Shown: positions 35,001 to 46,490, numbered from the stretch's first letter. The stretch: DNA of 64,000 nucleotides from Hippasteria phrygiana (GCA_037893225.1 JAZGUH010000490.1:186001-250000), one strand, 5' to 3'. The notes: a model not told the origin generated them from the sequence alone. Made by a program: numbers and translations.

Positions 35001-38000
35001 AATGCCAGTTTTCCCACGTCATTTTTCAACGAGCAGACACAGTTTCAGTAGGACCTACCTATGTAAGCTTGCTTGTCTGTGACCATGTACTTGTTGTGGT
35101 TCACTCTGGCATATGGGATTTGGGCCTGGGCTGGGGTTGAGGGTACTATGAAGACTTTCTGGAAAACAAAATGTATTAAAAGTACATAATATTTGGCTGA
35201 AGGATTGGCTGGCGCGAGCTCTGTATGTATTAATTACTATCACACTGCTATCACCAATATTATTATTAACCCTAACCCACCTCAATCCTCCAAAATCCTC
35301 CTTGCAATTTTGGAGGATTGAGGATGAATGGTATTTCAAGAAAAGGAGGATTTTGGAGGATTGAGGATGAATGGTGTTTGAAGCAAAGGAGGATTTTGGA
35401 GGATTGAGGATGAATGCATTTTTTGGGGCAGGGCAATCAGAGGATTTTGGAGGATTGAGGATGGTCCTAGCAAAAAGGGTCTAGGGGGTTAGGGTTCATT
35501 TTCTCACTACGCAACTATCAGCATGTCGCCACTTACGACTTCTATGTCAATTTTCCAAGTGCTGTTAAGCACGGCCAGAGAACGTAGAAATCCAAACATC
35601 TCCTCGTTAGAATGTTTCCATGAGCTTGCCAAAAGTCGCACTGATATACCACGATCAAATGCTGCACTGCGTAGCTTGTCATCTATTAAGGGCCAAAACC
35701 TTCAATAAAAAAATCAATAATTGAAATAGAATGATTAAAGGTATGATATAGCATTGATAGAGCTGACAATAAAGTTGCAAGCAGTGTTTATACTTTGTGT
35801 AATTCCAGATATACATGATATTAACCCACACAAGTTGGAGCTCAATCTATCACCCAAGTCATGAACAAATACTGAAAAACAGTTCTATACTGATTCTGTG
35901 CACGTTCACATATGTGCTTATTTCGATAAGGCCACATGTTTATTATTTAACCCACTGAGAGCCCAGTTTTTTTCGGGTCACTCACAGGGGGTGCATTTCC
36001 CTCCACTCCCCACCCCCCAACAAAAAAAACAAACATAATAAACCAAAAAATGTGGCAAACACGAAGGGGATAAATCCGTTTCAAATTATCAAAATTGCAC
36101 AAAACACCTGGAAATGTATATCAGTCAAATCTGTTGCAGTTGGATCGTCATGCAAAATGTCATCAACATTTCAGGTGCCAGGTGTGTACACATCATATAG
36201 ACCTATATATAGACTCACTTTTCAGGGTCGCTGTATGCTAAAAACGGGTAGTACTCCATGACAGAAATGTGGATGAAGCTCTCGGCATTGTCCATAACGT
36301 CCAGAATTGCATCGATGTCATTGACCCTACCATCAGGGCAAAATGGTGGTGGGGCACTCTGCAAATTTACCATGAAATGATAGCTGTAAAAACTCAGGAC
36401 AGGGGGATTAGGTGGACTGTGATTATAACAAATGGGGGTCCAAAATCACATCCAGAGCCCAGAATCACAATGAGGTTTAACCTCCTGAAAACGGATAGAC
36501 TTGATTTCAAGTCTGAGATTGCGGTTATTTTTTTTATCTGCATCATCATCATCAGCCACGCTAAACGCCATTACTCCTATTGGCTGTCACACACTAACTC
36601 GCGATCTCAGATTTGATCCTCATGTGCATGGGATATTCATGCATTCATAATTAAAATTTACATAATAATACGAGGCCATAGAGATGGCCAATCAGAAGGC
36701 CAGAAAAACTGTGTAGGCCGCGTCCATTACCAATAGGTTACAATCACGTAAGTATGTTCTGTTATACTGTTTAGTCTCAAATTTGTATTATACTTGGAAC
36801 GTAATGGTATTTAAAACCTATAGCTAAATCATATTAGCTAACCCTCCTATACTTATAACTATCACAGCCTATCAAAAACTCTAAACACCAACTCACACAG
36901 TTTGTGTGTGTTTCAACCTGTCACTTGATAGGTTTTGATCTGTACAACAACTGGGTCGATTTTGGCCAGGTGCACAGGAGGGATTTATATCTTATATTAG
37001 TGGAAAAATGCCAAATTAAATACGTGATTGTTAGTTTTTGTTGCAAGACGAAAAATGTGTTACCTATATGTTGAATGGAATCGTCGAGTAATTTTCCTAT
37101 TTTGTATATTCATGTTATAGAAGGCTTTTGGTGATTCCGACCAATGAGCTTGTTCTGTCTACTTTTGGACTAATTTACCATAGGGTGTGTACAAACCGAT
37201 GAACAAGATTCCCAAGTGTGTGATCGAAGGTTAATTTACAAAAGGGCGCAAGATAGGGCTATTTATTTTCGAATAATTTAGTACATGTATTTAATTCTTC
37301 GAGACTGGGCTTGACTGAATATTCGAATACATGTATTCGATACTCGCCGGTCAAGTCTTTCAGGCGTCTGCTGCAACTGCATCGGTTAAAAAGTTGCACA
37401 CAAAGCACGCCGGTGTTTTTTACATGCGGCGATCAATATTTGGTTTCTTGATAACAAGAAACCAAACTCCAGCCTGAGCGTTTTTAATAATAAGTGTCAA
37501 GGGTTTTACGGTCGGGAACAAACCTCTGTCCACAAAAATGCAGCTTAACTTTTCTATTAAAATAGCATTAGAGTCATATCTGTATGTGCATATATATTTT
37601 TTTTGAATATTCGAACCGGCAAAAAGGTATTCGAATATTCGGTTGACGATCGAATAGTCTTATATTCACTATGTTCGGAACAGCCCTAGCGCAAGAGGGC
37701 GCTATTTCCGACAAAAAACCACGATCACAGACTTGGAACCAAGTCTAGAAAACGAACGACGGCCATAGCTGCAGTTTGAAAAAGACCACCTGGCCGGTTG
37801 TCATCTATACGGACATTCCTGCATGTACTCAATGTATTCCTGTATGTATTACACTTGGCTACACAGCCCTGTTCTTGGCATACCAGCCCCACATCAATGA
37901 CACAAGGGTTAAGGTGTTAAACCCTGAAGTCATAATGTACACTTTGCCAAGATTTTGGATGCCTATTGTTGAAATCACATCGTCCTAATCGCCCTGTCAA

Positions 38001-41000
38001 ATTTGAAGAGAAAAACACATCCAAGGAGTTAAATGTGGTGTACACGATTGTTAAACTACTCTTGTGACGTCACTCTATTCAGAAAAGTGTAGATTCCTTT
38101 TCAAGAATGTACAACTTAATTCATTTAATTCATCTCATACCTTAAAGCATTAGTAAGAATGGACTTTTAGTTCCTTTGAAATCTTGACAATGGGTAAAAG
38201 GGACGTAGTTTAAGTCGGAGAAACGACTCAAAAGGTGGACATTCTTTGATTGGAATGGGCTCGGACGCAAAGCATCCGAGCCCATTCCAATCAAAGAATG
38301 TCCACTTTTTTGTCGTTTCTCCATAACGGAATCCTCCTATTTTTGTTTACTGGATAATTACGAAATACCTTACTAGAGTAAGTTAATAGTAGTCTCAATC
38401 ATCCTGTGAAATGATGGCACCAGGTGTGCTGTCGTTGTCAAGAAAAGTGGAAATTTATATCGCTTTACAACGATTTCCAGCTGGAAATCAAGGCGCATGT
38501 GGTTACCCGTATGGCGCGCCCCGGACATGCTGGCACATTGTGCTGGAATATATTCGGGGTGCGTCACGCGTCCGGGTAGCCAAGCGCGCCTTGACTAAAG
38601 GCCATCGCCCACCCGACAGTTGAAAACGAGCGCCGTTTATACTAACACCCAAATCTGCCCATTTCTGAAAATTGCAACAATGACCAATCATGTACACTAC
38701 CTTTAACAGTGTGAAAGCCAATGATAATTGATATACGTGTACCATGCCTCATTATAAAGTCCAACCACTGCTGATAAGTTATTATCCACTATATATGCAC
38801 TGACTTGTGAGGGTGCTTGGTGCAAAGCCCAAGTTTGTACATTAAATATACACTCTCCGTGCTATTTTTTCTTCTGACAAATTTTCAAATTTTATGTTTT
38901 ATTTTAGCAAAAACACATTTTTTTTTCTATTTTGGGTGCCTGAAATCCTTTAAAAAAAAGGCTTGAAATCTTGGTTGCTTTAGTGCTTCTTATGCACAAA
39001 AGATCCCTCCCCCCCCCCCAATTGTCGGCAAAAAAATATATAACATTTGTAAAGTAATTATTCGATAATTAAAACGTGGGCAGATTTTCTTTTATTCGGC
39101 GGGGTCATTATCGGCGTCCAGGCCCCAAGGCGGTTTTAAAGGTACGTTTAAAACCGGCCCAGCACATATTTATTCCCATTCATAAAATAGCTTTTTGTAT
39201 AATTCAGCAAACACCTCCGAAAATTATAAATTTCCATTGATTTTGTTCAATTTTGTTTTACCTTGGTTTGTAAAACACCCCTTTAGCTATTTAATGGTTC
39301 ATGCCACGCGCGAGTAGTGCTAAACATTTCCTTATATGGAAATTGACGGGCGCGCGACGCGCTCGCCAGGTGGTGCAGAACGCAGCAGTGCCGGTGTAGT
39401 GTGAAATTATGGACACTAAATATGGACGCATGAGTAGTATTGCACTTTCGTTAGGAGAGTGACTGGTCGCTCGAGTGTCAACCAATAAAATGGACTCTAA
39501 ATTTCGTGTGACACCGGAAAAAGTGTTTAAAACCGGTTGGTGTTTTATCGGCTGTTTAAAAACCACCCACGTGATGGGCTCTCGACCAATAGGAACGGGT
39601 AAACTCATTTAAAAGTTACTAAATTTTGCATTGCTATAACAAAAATAGCAATTTAAAAACAGAAATGATTTTTCGGTGTGCCATTGGAAAATTGCATGGA
39701 CGGTAGATCTATCCAGTCGGTCCTTGTGTGCAGTTGACGTACAATGAATGCAACCAGGTCCAAACTGAACGTGCACAAATTAAACAGCAGCAAGCATCGT
39801 GCGCTATTATGCAACCAAGAATGTATGCACAATGGACTATCCTACAAGTATCCTACAAAATCTACATATTCTTGACTTCATCAACCCATGCATGATTATA
39901 CAAGCCAAAATTGTAATTGTATTGTAATCAAGGGGGGTGGGGGGGATGGTCTCGCCAACGGTGGAAGTTACCCTGCCTGGGTCTATAGGTCTGAAAATTG
40001 GGATCTATTAAAGATTATCTGTTATCCTGTATGAATACTGTAAGGGTTTGTGGGGCTGGCAACCTAAAATGTGACCAACCCCACCACCTCTGTTGTACCC
40101 CTTTTAATACCTAGAGTGGCTTTTAGCCTTGAATGGGTGACCTCCATAAAAAAAGGTTTTCTGCATTCTCGACTGATGTCATTGATAAGTTTTTGTCCAT
40201 CACTGCCACATCATCATTTTACTAACCGAGAAGTAGACATCCATGTCTGTTCCATTGGCCTTTATCTGCATGGGCGTCTGGATGTTGTACGGCGTACTGA
40301 AATTGGCCGGCCAGTTGCTCGGTACCTTGGCCCCTGGTTCCCCTAGCTGCCAATACACCTCGAACAGCTTGGCAGCATCCTCGGCGACGCAGCTGCAGTT
40401 GAGAAATGCTACACCAAGCTCTTTGACCTGGCAAGATTTCAAGACAACATCTCGTAATTTCCACTTCAACACTACGTTGCATTTCTCGGCTTTACAAAGT
40501 AATGATAACATCCAAGTTATTTTCCCAGAGTGATTTTTCAGGGTGAAACATAAAAAGAGGACAAACAGTCAATCATTAACCCTAACCCCCTGGGCATTTT
40601 TACTAGGAGGCTTCCTCAACCTGTCAAAATCCAATACTGTGAAGTATACCTATGGCACATTCTTTGGACTTGGACAAATTGAGGCTTCATAGCTCCATGT
40701 GAAGTAATTAATGGTGCCAAGGCCCTGCAGTACTGAACCCACTAAAACTTGACAAAACCTGCTGTTGGAGTTTGCAAGGCTAGGTAGACCTAGTAGAACG
40801 CTTTGAAAAAATGTGAAATTATTTTCTTAGTTTACAGATATGTCAATATAGAGAGCAATACACAAAAAATATGTTGTATTGTCCTTTTCAATTTAAAAAA
40901 ATAAATGCAAATTGGCTCACTTTTGAAAATCCCATCATCTGAAAAAGCGTACATCACGTCCCCATTTGCATGTCATGCGTTATGCATTTATTGCACGTGA

Positions 41001-44000
41001 CGTCATGGTGTGTAGTCCGATCGTTGCACTTGGTACAAGTTCATACACGAGTATGCGGTATTTACACAGAATACATGTTGAATTAACTTCCGTCTCTGTA
41101 TCACATCATGTAAGCCTACTATTTCAATTCCAAATCTGAGTTTAGTATGGATGACTACACGCGATGACGTCAAGGCTAACAGCGCGCCGCTGACGGCAGC
41201 AGGGGGAGAACTTGGAGTATAAAGCGCGAAATTTGAATATTTAGTTAGCATCTTTCTCTCGTCCATAAATTAATAATGATGGATAGAAAATGACAATATT
41301 TAGCATGAATTTGGTTTCTTGTAATTCATAATCAAGATACTAATCTTTTTTAGAGAATTAAACTTTGGTTATAGTACGTCTTTAACCCTAACAGCCCAAG
41401 GCTTTTTACTAGAATCCTTCCCTAACCACACAAACTCCAACACTGTGTAGTAAACCAATGGCACATTCTTTGTACTTAGACAAAATCAGGGCATCAAGTC
41501 CCATGCAAAGTGATGGTGCCAAGCCTCTACAGTACTCAATCACACAAAATTCAACACAAATGTGACCCGCTCTGCAAAAAGGGCACATAAGTCGCTGTAT
41601 GCTTTTACGAGTTATGGGCCGTTCAATGTGAAGAGGGTGAAAAATTCTTCAAACAAGTGATTTTGAAGGGAGGGAATTTGTTGCATCTTTGATACCTATA
41701 TTATTCTATTTCATAACCAAAATCTTTGATTTCAGTGAGTAAAGTTGGAAAAACAATGTGTTTTTGTCAAGTGCTTCCATCTATTGCTTTGCTTTTTGTT
41801 TTATTAAATGGCTTGTTTCTCCTTAAGTCATTTCAAGAAATTCCTGAAAACAAACATGCACATTTCCAAATATCTCGTGATTGCAAAATGCTAGAGACCT
41901 CAGACATATACCATATGAAAGCTTATAAAATGGCCTTTCCAGCTATATATAAAACACTACTTTCAAATTTTGCAACATAAGTGCCCTTTTTGCAGAGCGG
42001 GTCACAAATGGGGTGTTTGATTTTGGCAGGTTAGGGATGGTTAGGGTTAAAGTAGTCACTAATTGTCATAAGTAGCAAGCTAACCTGTGTCAGTGCCCGC
42101 CAGTCCATATTGGGGCTGCCGACGAATACGTGCTTGTGATCCACGATCCACAGCTTCGTGTGCAATATACCACCTCCAATCAGCTTGTCAAAGTCCAAGC
42201 TTCGTACCTGGGCAGCGCCGGCCTTTTGCAGACTCTGCGTGTCATTGTCCGGGATGTATTGATTGGGTTCGTTCTGCGCTATCCTGATGGCTATGCCCCG
42301 TTTCGTCCCGGCCGTCAGGAGTGCACTGTAGATTTCGTCTCCCTGAGAAATGCGACAGGGGACACAAATGAATTCAATATGTCACTGGCATTGTAAAGGG
42401 GGTAGGTGAGTTGGTATGGTGGAAGTTACCCCGCCTGGGTCTATAGGTCTGAAAATTGGGATCATTTCTTTGGTATCTATTGAAGACGTCTATACAATTT
42501 TCCCCATTACTATTTTCCCGAGACAAAGCACCTACCAAAAAGAATGCAATTTTATCTGGAGATTTTGTATGTCTCGCTGAAAATACTAACCTGTTTGTCG
42601 GTCGGGTCTACGTAAATATCACTCCCCTTTAGAGTCCAGTAATATGAAGCAATGTCTATGGATTCCGTGGCCATGTTGATGAGATCCATCCAGGCATCGT
42701 AAGTTGACACGTGCATTGGGGAACCAGTCGGAAAGGTCAAATTAGCAGGAATGCTCTCCACCAGAACGATGCTGTTTAAAGAATACAAGGGGGCACATTG
42801 CGTGACTAAAAATACAAATACAGGGTGGTAAAAAAAAAAAGGTGACCCAAGTTTAAGGTGATTGTTCACCCACCCTCCTACAATTCCTGAGAATTTGTGT
42901 TTACCTAGTGTTGAGGAGTAGGGTGTTTAGAAATAATCCTGAAAAAAATGCTAGGTCTAGCTTAATCTCAAGATATGGCCCATTACAGATGGCAGGTACA
43001 AAACTGGCTTGTCCACGGGAGCTTCATTGTATTTTTAAAATGAGGCATGTTGAAGACAGAAACTAAAAGGTAAGAAGCTCCTGTGGACAAGCCAGTTTTG
43101 TACATGTATGCCATCTGTAATTGGGCCATATCTTGAGATCCAATTAAGCTAGACCTAGCATTTTTTTCAGGATTATTTCTAAACACCCTACTCATCAGCA
43201 CCAGTTGAACACAAATTCTCTGGAATTGTAAGAGGTGTGTGAACAATCGCCTTAAACTTGGGTTAACTTTTTCTTTAACCACCCTGTAGTAGGGCTGTGC
43301 CCAACATTCAAATATTCAATTTGCACAAGTAAGCTGGAGGGTGAGGGTTTGAGTGCTGCCCAAGTAAAAAGCCTGTGAATGTTTTCCCACAGGCTCAGTT
43401 AAAGCACTAAGCATACAGTGCTGAACATCACCTACCACAAATCAAAATTTCCGGTGATTGTGTAGTGTAGGGCCCCCTCTTTAGTTTTGATCAAATTAGA
43501 GTCAAGGGTATTTTTTTCTCATTCCAAAATGACTTTTTCAACCTAAAGCAGACTTCTCTTAATTCTATTTAATTCTATCTATTTTTGTAATTATGAACAG
43601 TTTATTGTGGTAGAAACTAGAAAATGCAATTTTTCTTATGCGCTTTACGGCAGTTGCCATGCGAATCAACACGGTTTTGCCTGTTTACTGTGTGTCGTGG
43701 TGATCGGCATCTTTATTTTCGCATTGCGTTTTGTCGTCTTCAGCATCACTTTACCCCAAAATTTCCCATAAAAACTAAAACCCTGCCCTTTATCTACGGT
43801 ATACCTGTTGGTTTGTAATGTCGCTAACTAGTTTGGCAATTCCAATAACCTAAAAGTGGATTTTGTAGTTCGCCAAATTTCCAACTACAAACTATAAATT
43901 AAGGCATTACAGGTGAATTACTCAGAATCTCATCTCAATGTCTTGAAGGTCAGTGATGAGAAAAGAACAGGCAGTTCTGTGCAAAGAAACTTTTTCTACT

Positions 44001-44846
44001 TCATCTAATGATGATGGCTGCCTCAATAAGCCAAAACTACAGTTCAGTAAACATGGAGCGTGAACAATGAAGTATTTCAAAAAAGATTCCGTTACGCCTA
44101 AAATTGAGACAAGCCTTTTAACCCCTTGTGTCTCGCTGTTATTGATGGGGGGGGGGGGGGGGACTGGTATGCCAAGAACGGGCTTTTCAGCCAAGCGTAA
44201 ATGCAAACAATAGGCACCGCACTGAATAGAGTGGTCATATTCATCGCACTTGGAGCCCCCCCTTTCGTGGTGCCGAATGAAAGTTTTGTTTGAAAAAGCT
44301 CCATCTAGTCATTACACTCCCATTCAAGAACAATATAGTTGAAACATGAAAGGATTGAGTACGCGCAGGAATGCGCATATAGACGACAACCAGCCAGGTG
44401 GTCTTTTTCAAACCACAGCTATGACTGTTGTCCGTACTCGAGAGGTTGAGAAAATTTGACTGGAATCCCTTTTACCACTTGAAGTTTGTTTACATGCAAT
44501 TTTTCTTTTTCTTTTTCCTATTTTTCTTTTCTTTCTTTCTTTCTTGCTTTTTTTTGGGGGGGAGGTAATTTCTGCACAGACACTGTAATTCTGATTTTGG
44601 CTTATTTAATGAGTTGCCGGTACCTGCAATCATCAGTGCATTTCTCCCATTGGTCCGGCTTTGGCATGCTTGCTGCAATTCCAAGGAACGTGAACACGGT
44701 AACTACGGCAGCCAAAACGCACACAAACACCAAAACGAGCAGAATCATCCGCCCTGGGCTGGTCTTGCTGCTCTGTCTCAACAGAATTTCCTCTTCTGTG
44801 TGTTTATCCATATCTGTGGCACGGCTGATTTCCATGTACGTTGTAT
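28878..44846 (-). CDS. PLD3-like: PLD3/PLD4-like lysosomal phospholipase-D-fold nuclease, 8 coding exons plus alternative last exon
   Basis: Minus-strand exons: 44835-44624, 42771-42591, 42342-42085, 40427-40227, 36358-36219, 35699-35537, 35158-35059, then either 34171-33993 (477 residues) or 29053-28878 (476 residues). Human PLD3 has 490. All phases fit. A short cytosolic N-terminus precedes one hydrophobic segment ([16 protein letters not shown]...), so this is a type II membrane protein. Two HKD motifs follow: HTKLWIVD (His codon 42160-42162) and HNKYMVTD (His codon 35096-35098), the catalytic pair of the phospholipase D superfamily. Vertebrate PLD3 and PLD4 are lysosomal 5'-3' single-strand exonucleases that limit nucleic-acid sensing. 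Several N-x-S/T sites are present, as expected for a lumenal domain. The gene converges on TKFC and is divergent from the cystatin gene. I cannot tell PLD3 from PLD4 without a tree. Confidence 0.93.
29640..30545 (-). mobile_element. CR1/L2-type non-LTR retrotransposon fragment, split by a MITE
   Basis: Minus-strand frames give [15 protein letters not shown], then [29 protein letters not shown] and [13 protein letters not shown], which resemble the reverse-transcriptase tail of CR1/L2-like ORF2 proteins. Frameshifts separate them. The 3' tail (29640-29704) is parted from the rest by the MITE at 29705-29893. Confidence 0.75.
29705..29893. mobile_element. GCACGATATG foldback MITE, copy 2, inside the retrotransposon
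   Basis: Inverted ends gaagcacgatatgaggc and gccccatatcgtgctggg. The word cacttaag occurs on both sides (about 29693 and 29894), consistent with an 8-bp target duplication. Opposite orientation to the copy at 19218. Confidence 0.75.
31007..31122. mobile_element. Foldback element
   Basis: gaacaattcttcaaacaagt and tcacttgtttgaagaattgt are inverted around a short centre. The same arm text is found in the element at 41562-42008. Confidence 0.7.
32101..32124. repeat. CGACA pentanucleotide repeat
   Basis: Four to five copies of cgaca in a row. Confidence 0.9.
32448..32600. mobile_element. Foldback MITE
   Basis: Left aacaattgttgactactgtg and tgtgggatatgacatt are mirrored by acatatcccacatcacag and agtcaacaattgttatgt. 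The centre holds ctcggggacgca / tgcgtcccccag. Confidence 0.8.
32821..33033. mobile_element. piggyBac-like MITE with intact TTAA on both sides
   Basis: TTAA (32817-32820), then CCCCTTGGGCACGG ... CCGTACGCAAGGGG, then TTAA (33034-33037). 213 bp, a complete copy, nearly identical inside to 11062-11292. Confidence 0.85.
33542..33680. mobile_element. Poly-G tract followed by piggyBac-like MITE right half
   Basis: G run at 33542-33556. From about 33590 the text cgcttggctgcacatcc to cacaaggggTTAA (TTAA 33677-33680) matches the family at 37745-37908. Confidence 0.6.
33993..34171 (-). CDS. PLD3-like: PLD-like terminal exon 8a (proximal)
   Basis: Acceptor gattcag then [15 protein letters not shown], ending [14 protein letters not shown] and TAA (33993-33995). 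Completes the second catalytic region (G-T-S-N-W-S) and the C-terminus. A possible AATAAA for its transcript is at 33535-33540 on this strand. Confidence 0.93.
35059..35158 (-). CDS. PLD3-like: PLD-like exon 7, second HKD motif
   Basis: Encodes [20 protein letters not shown] then [17 protein letters not shown]-x4-D is the second catalytic motif. It exits in phase 1 and both downstream terminal exons accept that phase. Confidence 0.96.
35275..35470. repeat. Minisatellite with GGAGGATTTTGGAGGATTGA units
   Basis: Four to five diverged copies of ttttggaggattgaggatg in the PLD intron between exons 6 and 7, with a short inverted copy at the left (cctcaatcctccaaaatcc). Confidence 0.85.
35537..35699 (-). 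CDS. PLD3-like: PLD-like exon 6
   Basis: Encodes [20 protein letters not shown], then [20 protein letters not shown] and ends KIDIEV. F-W-P-x-I-D-D and R-G-x-x-V-R-L-L are family blocks. Confidence 0.93.
36219..36358 (-). CDS. PLD3-like: PLD-like exon 5
   Basis: Encodes [20 protein letters not shown] then [25 protein letters not shown] and V-M-x-Y-x-P match PLD3. Donor is in phase 2 (AA/gtgagt). Confidence 0.93.
37254..37688. mobile_element. hAT-like non-autonomous element, copy 2, exact 8-bp target duplication
   Basis: Ends TAGGGCTATTTATTTTCGAA and ...GTTCGGAACAGCCCTA. The 8-mer GCGCAAGA occurs immediately on both sides (37246-37253 and 37689-37696), the size expected for hAT transposition. 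Interior shared with 5958-6492 in reverse. Confidence 0.9.
37745..37908. mobile_element. piggyBac-like MITE
   Basis: The interior (gaaaaagaccacctggccgg; cttggcataccagcccc) matches 44122-44450 in reverse. The right end caaggg is followed by TTAA (37909-37912). Confidence 0.7.
38217..38323. mobile_element. Near-perfect hairpin, about 50-bp arms
   Basis: ggagaaacgac, then gtggacattctttgattgga and atgggctcgga are mirrored exactly after an 8-base loop. Most likely a MITE; a small-RNA hairpin is possible. Confidence 0.8.
40227..40427 (-). CDS. PLD3-like: PLD-like exon 4
   Basis: Encodes [20 protein letters not shown], then [20 protein letters not shown] and [15 protein letters not shown]. The N-C-S-C and YW.LG blocks are characteristic of PLD3/PLD4. 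67 codons, phase 0. Confidence 0.96.
41562..42008. mobile_element. Foldback MITE with TGTGACCCGCTCTGC termini
   Basis: tgtgacccgctctgcaaaaa with gggcac at the left and gtgccctttttgcagagcgg with gtcaca at the right. Ends about 77 bp past the donor of PLD exon 3. The same terminal word appears near 7475, 9520 and 31165. Confidence 0.8.
42085..42342 (-). CDS. PLD3-like: PLD-like exon 3, first HKD motif
   Basis: Encodes [20 protein letters not shown] through [19 protein letters not shown] and [12 protein letters not shown]-x4-D is the first catalytic HKD motif. Phase 0 at both ends, 86 codons. Confidence 0.96.
42591..42771 (-). CDS. PLD3-like: PLD-like exon 2
   Basis: Encodes [18 protein letters not shown] then [19 protein letters not shown], the start of the first PLD domain. 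The acceptor at ttaaacag restores the Ser codon split in exon 1. Donor CAG/gttagt. Confidence 0.93.
42821..43286. mobile_element. Long foldback MITE, TA-flanked
   Basis: CAGGGTGGT ... ACCACCCTG ends with TA on each side. Arms of about 200 bp (ggtgacccaagtttaagg; tcaagatatggcccatta; actggcttgtccac are all mirrored). It lies 50 bp upstream of the PLD exon 2 acceptor. Confidence 0.85.
44122..44450. mobile_element. piggyBac-like MITE with internal poly-G
   Basis: TTAA (44118-44121) then CCCCTTGTGTCTCG; a G run at 44146-44161; the far end is ccgtactcgagaggttgag, degenerate. Confidence 0.65.
44624..44846 (-). CDS. PLD3-like: PLD-like exon 1: start codon and membrane anchor
   Basis: An acceptor (ttacag) precedes 44846, so an untranslated exon must lie further upstream. 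ATG is at 44835 ([12 protein letters not shown]); a second ATG at 44811 is possible. The transmembrane helix is followed by [14 protein letters not shown]. Exits in phase 2 at gtaccg. Confidence 0.9.
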
Positions 44847-44929
44847 CTGTAAGTAAAAGAAACTGATATGCTCAATATTGTTAAGCCATTGTCCTATCCT
44901 CTTCAATTCCCACCATACCATACCTGGGG

Positions 44930-45200
44930 TGAGATTGGCCAAAAATGAAAAATCCACGAAATCCATGAAAAAAACCACGAAAAATCCACGAGGAGGACCC
45001 CGGATCAACATGTATAATTTGACTTTGCCTGAAGGCACCCCCTTAAAATATCCGTTTTTATTGGTCTATATCCACTTTTACAGGTAAAAACACCTTTAGG
45101 ACAACACCTCAGAAATTCCAGATTGCAAAAGAGATTCTTTAAACATTCTGAAATCCAGACCAAAAAATCAGGAAAAATCCCGACAAATCTCACCCCTGCA
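44930..45200. repeat. Interspersed repeat, uninterrupted copy (empty site)
   Basis: Reverse-orientation counterpart of 20310-20660, without the foldback. It lies upstream of PLD exon 1. Confidence 0.8.
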
Positions 45201-46016
45201 TACTCTCTGTTCGATCAAGCGTAAACAACTCAAGCAGAAAAAAAAACTCAGTGCTTGCTGAATGGTGGTATTTTCAACCAAAGATTTCACCCTCAAAAGA
45301 TGATTGAAGAGGACAAAGTTTGTTCCAGAAAATTACTCTATGGTGCAAAAATGAAACCATAACTGCTAAAATAGCAAAGTTATGGCCGTTTTCTCTTCTG
45401 GCCCACTTTATATCAAACAGGAAACGTGTTAGTTACATCATGGAGGAAGGAAAATCGACAGCAAAGTTCGGATAAAGTTTTCTCTGATCTGAACAAGCTC
45501 TTTCTGAAGGTGAAAAACAAGCAGGTTGTTGAAACATGGTGAATATATCTGTTGTTTGGATGCTCTAGTTTCCTTGTTGAGAACACTTGACATTGGTATT
45601 AAGCAGCAGGGGCTGCTGCGGCCTGTCAAGTAAACTCGACGAAACAAATTTCTTAAGTTACGAATTTGCACACAAAAGAGCCATGATCACCAATACTGTG
45701 CACAAAATAATCCTTATGTAAATTAAATGCTTAGTGCCATGCCATTTTTAAAAAAAAGATGCAGAAGCTTAGTTTTACTTCTGTATTTTTAGACACTGCA
45801 AGGAAATATTTTGCAAATGATGGCCGGCTCTATTTGTTTTCAACATGGCTTTTTGAAATTAGAATCCCCGAATAAATTTCCTGTGCATTATTTATGGATT
45901 TCTGGAGAAAAGCAAAAACTAAAAAGAACAGAAAAAAGGGATATAGCTGCTGAAAAAGAAGTAGAAGTGACCTAGGTACATGTACTTGTAGGCCCTAATT
46001 TACTAGAGGCCTTTTT

Positions 46017-46134
46017 GTTTCACACGAATCTGGATCGCGATCAAGTTCACACACCAGATTCCGCCTAATGGATGAAACGAACCAGCGGCTGGATCACTGA
46101 TCGCGATCCGGATTCGTGTGAAACAAACAGGCCC
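46017..46134. mobile_element. Foldback MITE
   Basis: ggcctttttgtttcacacga with atctggatcgcgatc is mirrored by gatcgcgatccggattcgtg with tgaaacaaacaggcc. Confidence 0.8.
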
Positions 46135-46428
46135 AATCTCTTCCTGGACTGTGTGGGCCCGCCATTAGTTCAACAGCGATCATAGAGTACCAAATAGAGT
46201 ACCAAAGTCCGACGTCAGTTGGCCTGACAACTGGCTCCAAACAAATGTAGATTTGACAGCCTGTCATGCAAACACATTGACACAAAATAACAAAAGTATT
46301 CTGGTTCCAAACATTGCATTGACGTCATCACTTCTGTACCCTAGATAGACTGCTGTACACAAGACTGCACAGCAGGTCTATGCTAGAAATTGAGGTTAAA
46401 AAATCACAGTTTACCTGCATATTATATA

Positions 46429-46490
46429 CTATCGCCAGATCATGTCCAAATGTTAAAAAGGGCGATTAAGGGTCCAAGTTACTCGGACTA
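46429..46490. repeat. Half copy of the TAGTCCGAG foldback MITE
   Basis: Matches the right arm of 20403-20523 with small changes (gatcatgtccaaatgttaaa). Confidence 0.75.

Larger units (their letters stand above)
36359..40226. other. PLD intron between exons 4 and 5
   Basis: Contains a hAT-like element, a piggyBac-like element, a perfect hairpin and other repeats, listed separately. No exon is missing when the flanking exons are joined. Confidence 0.8.
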
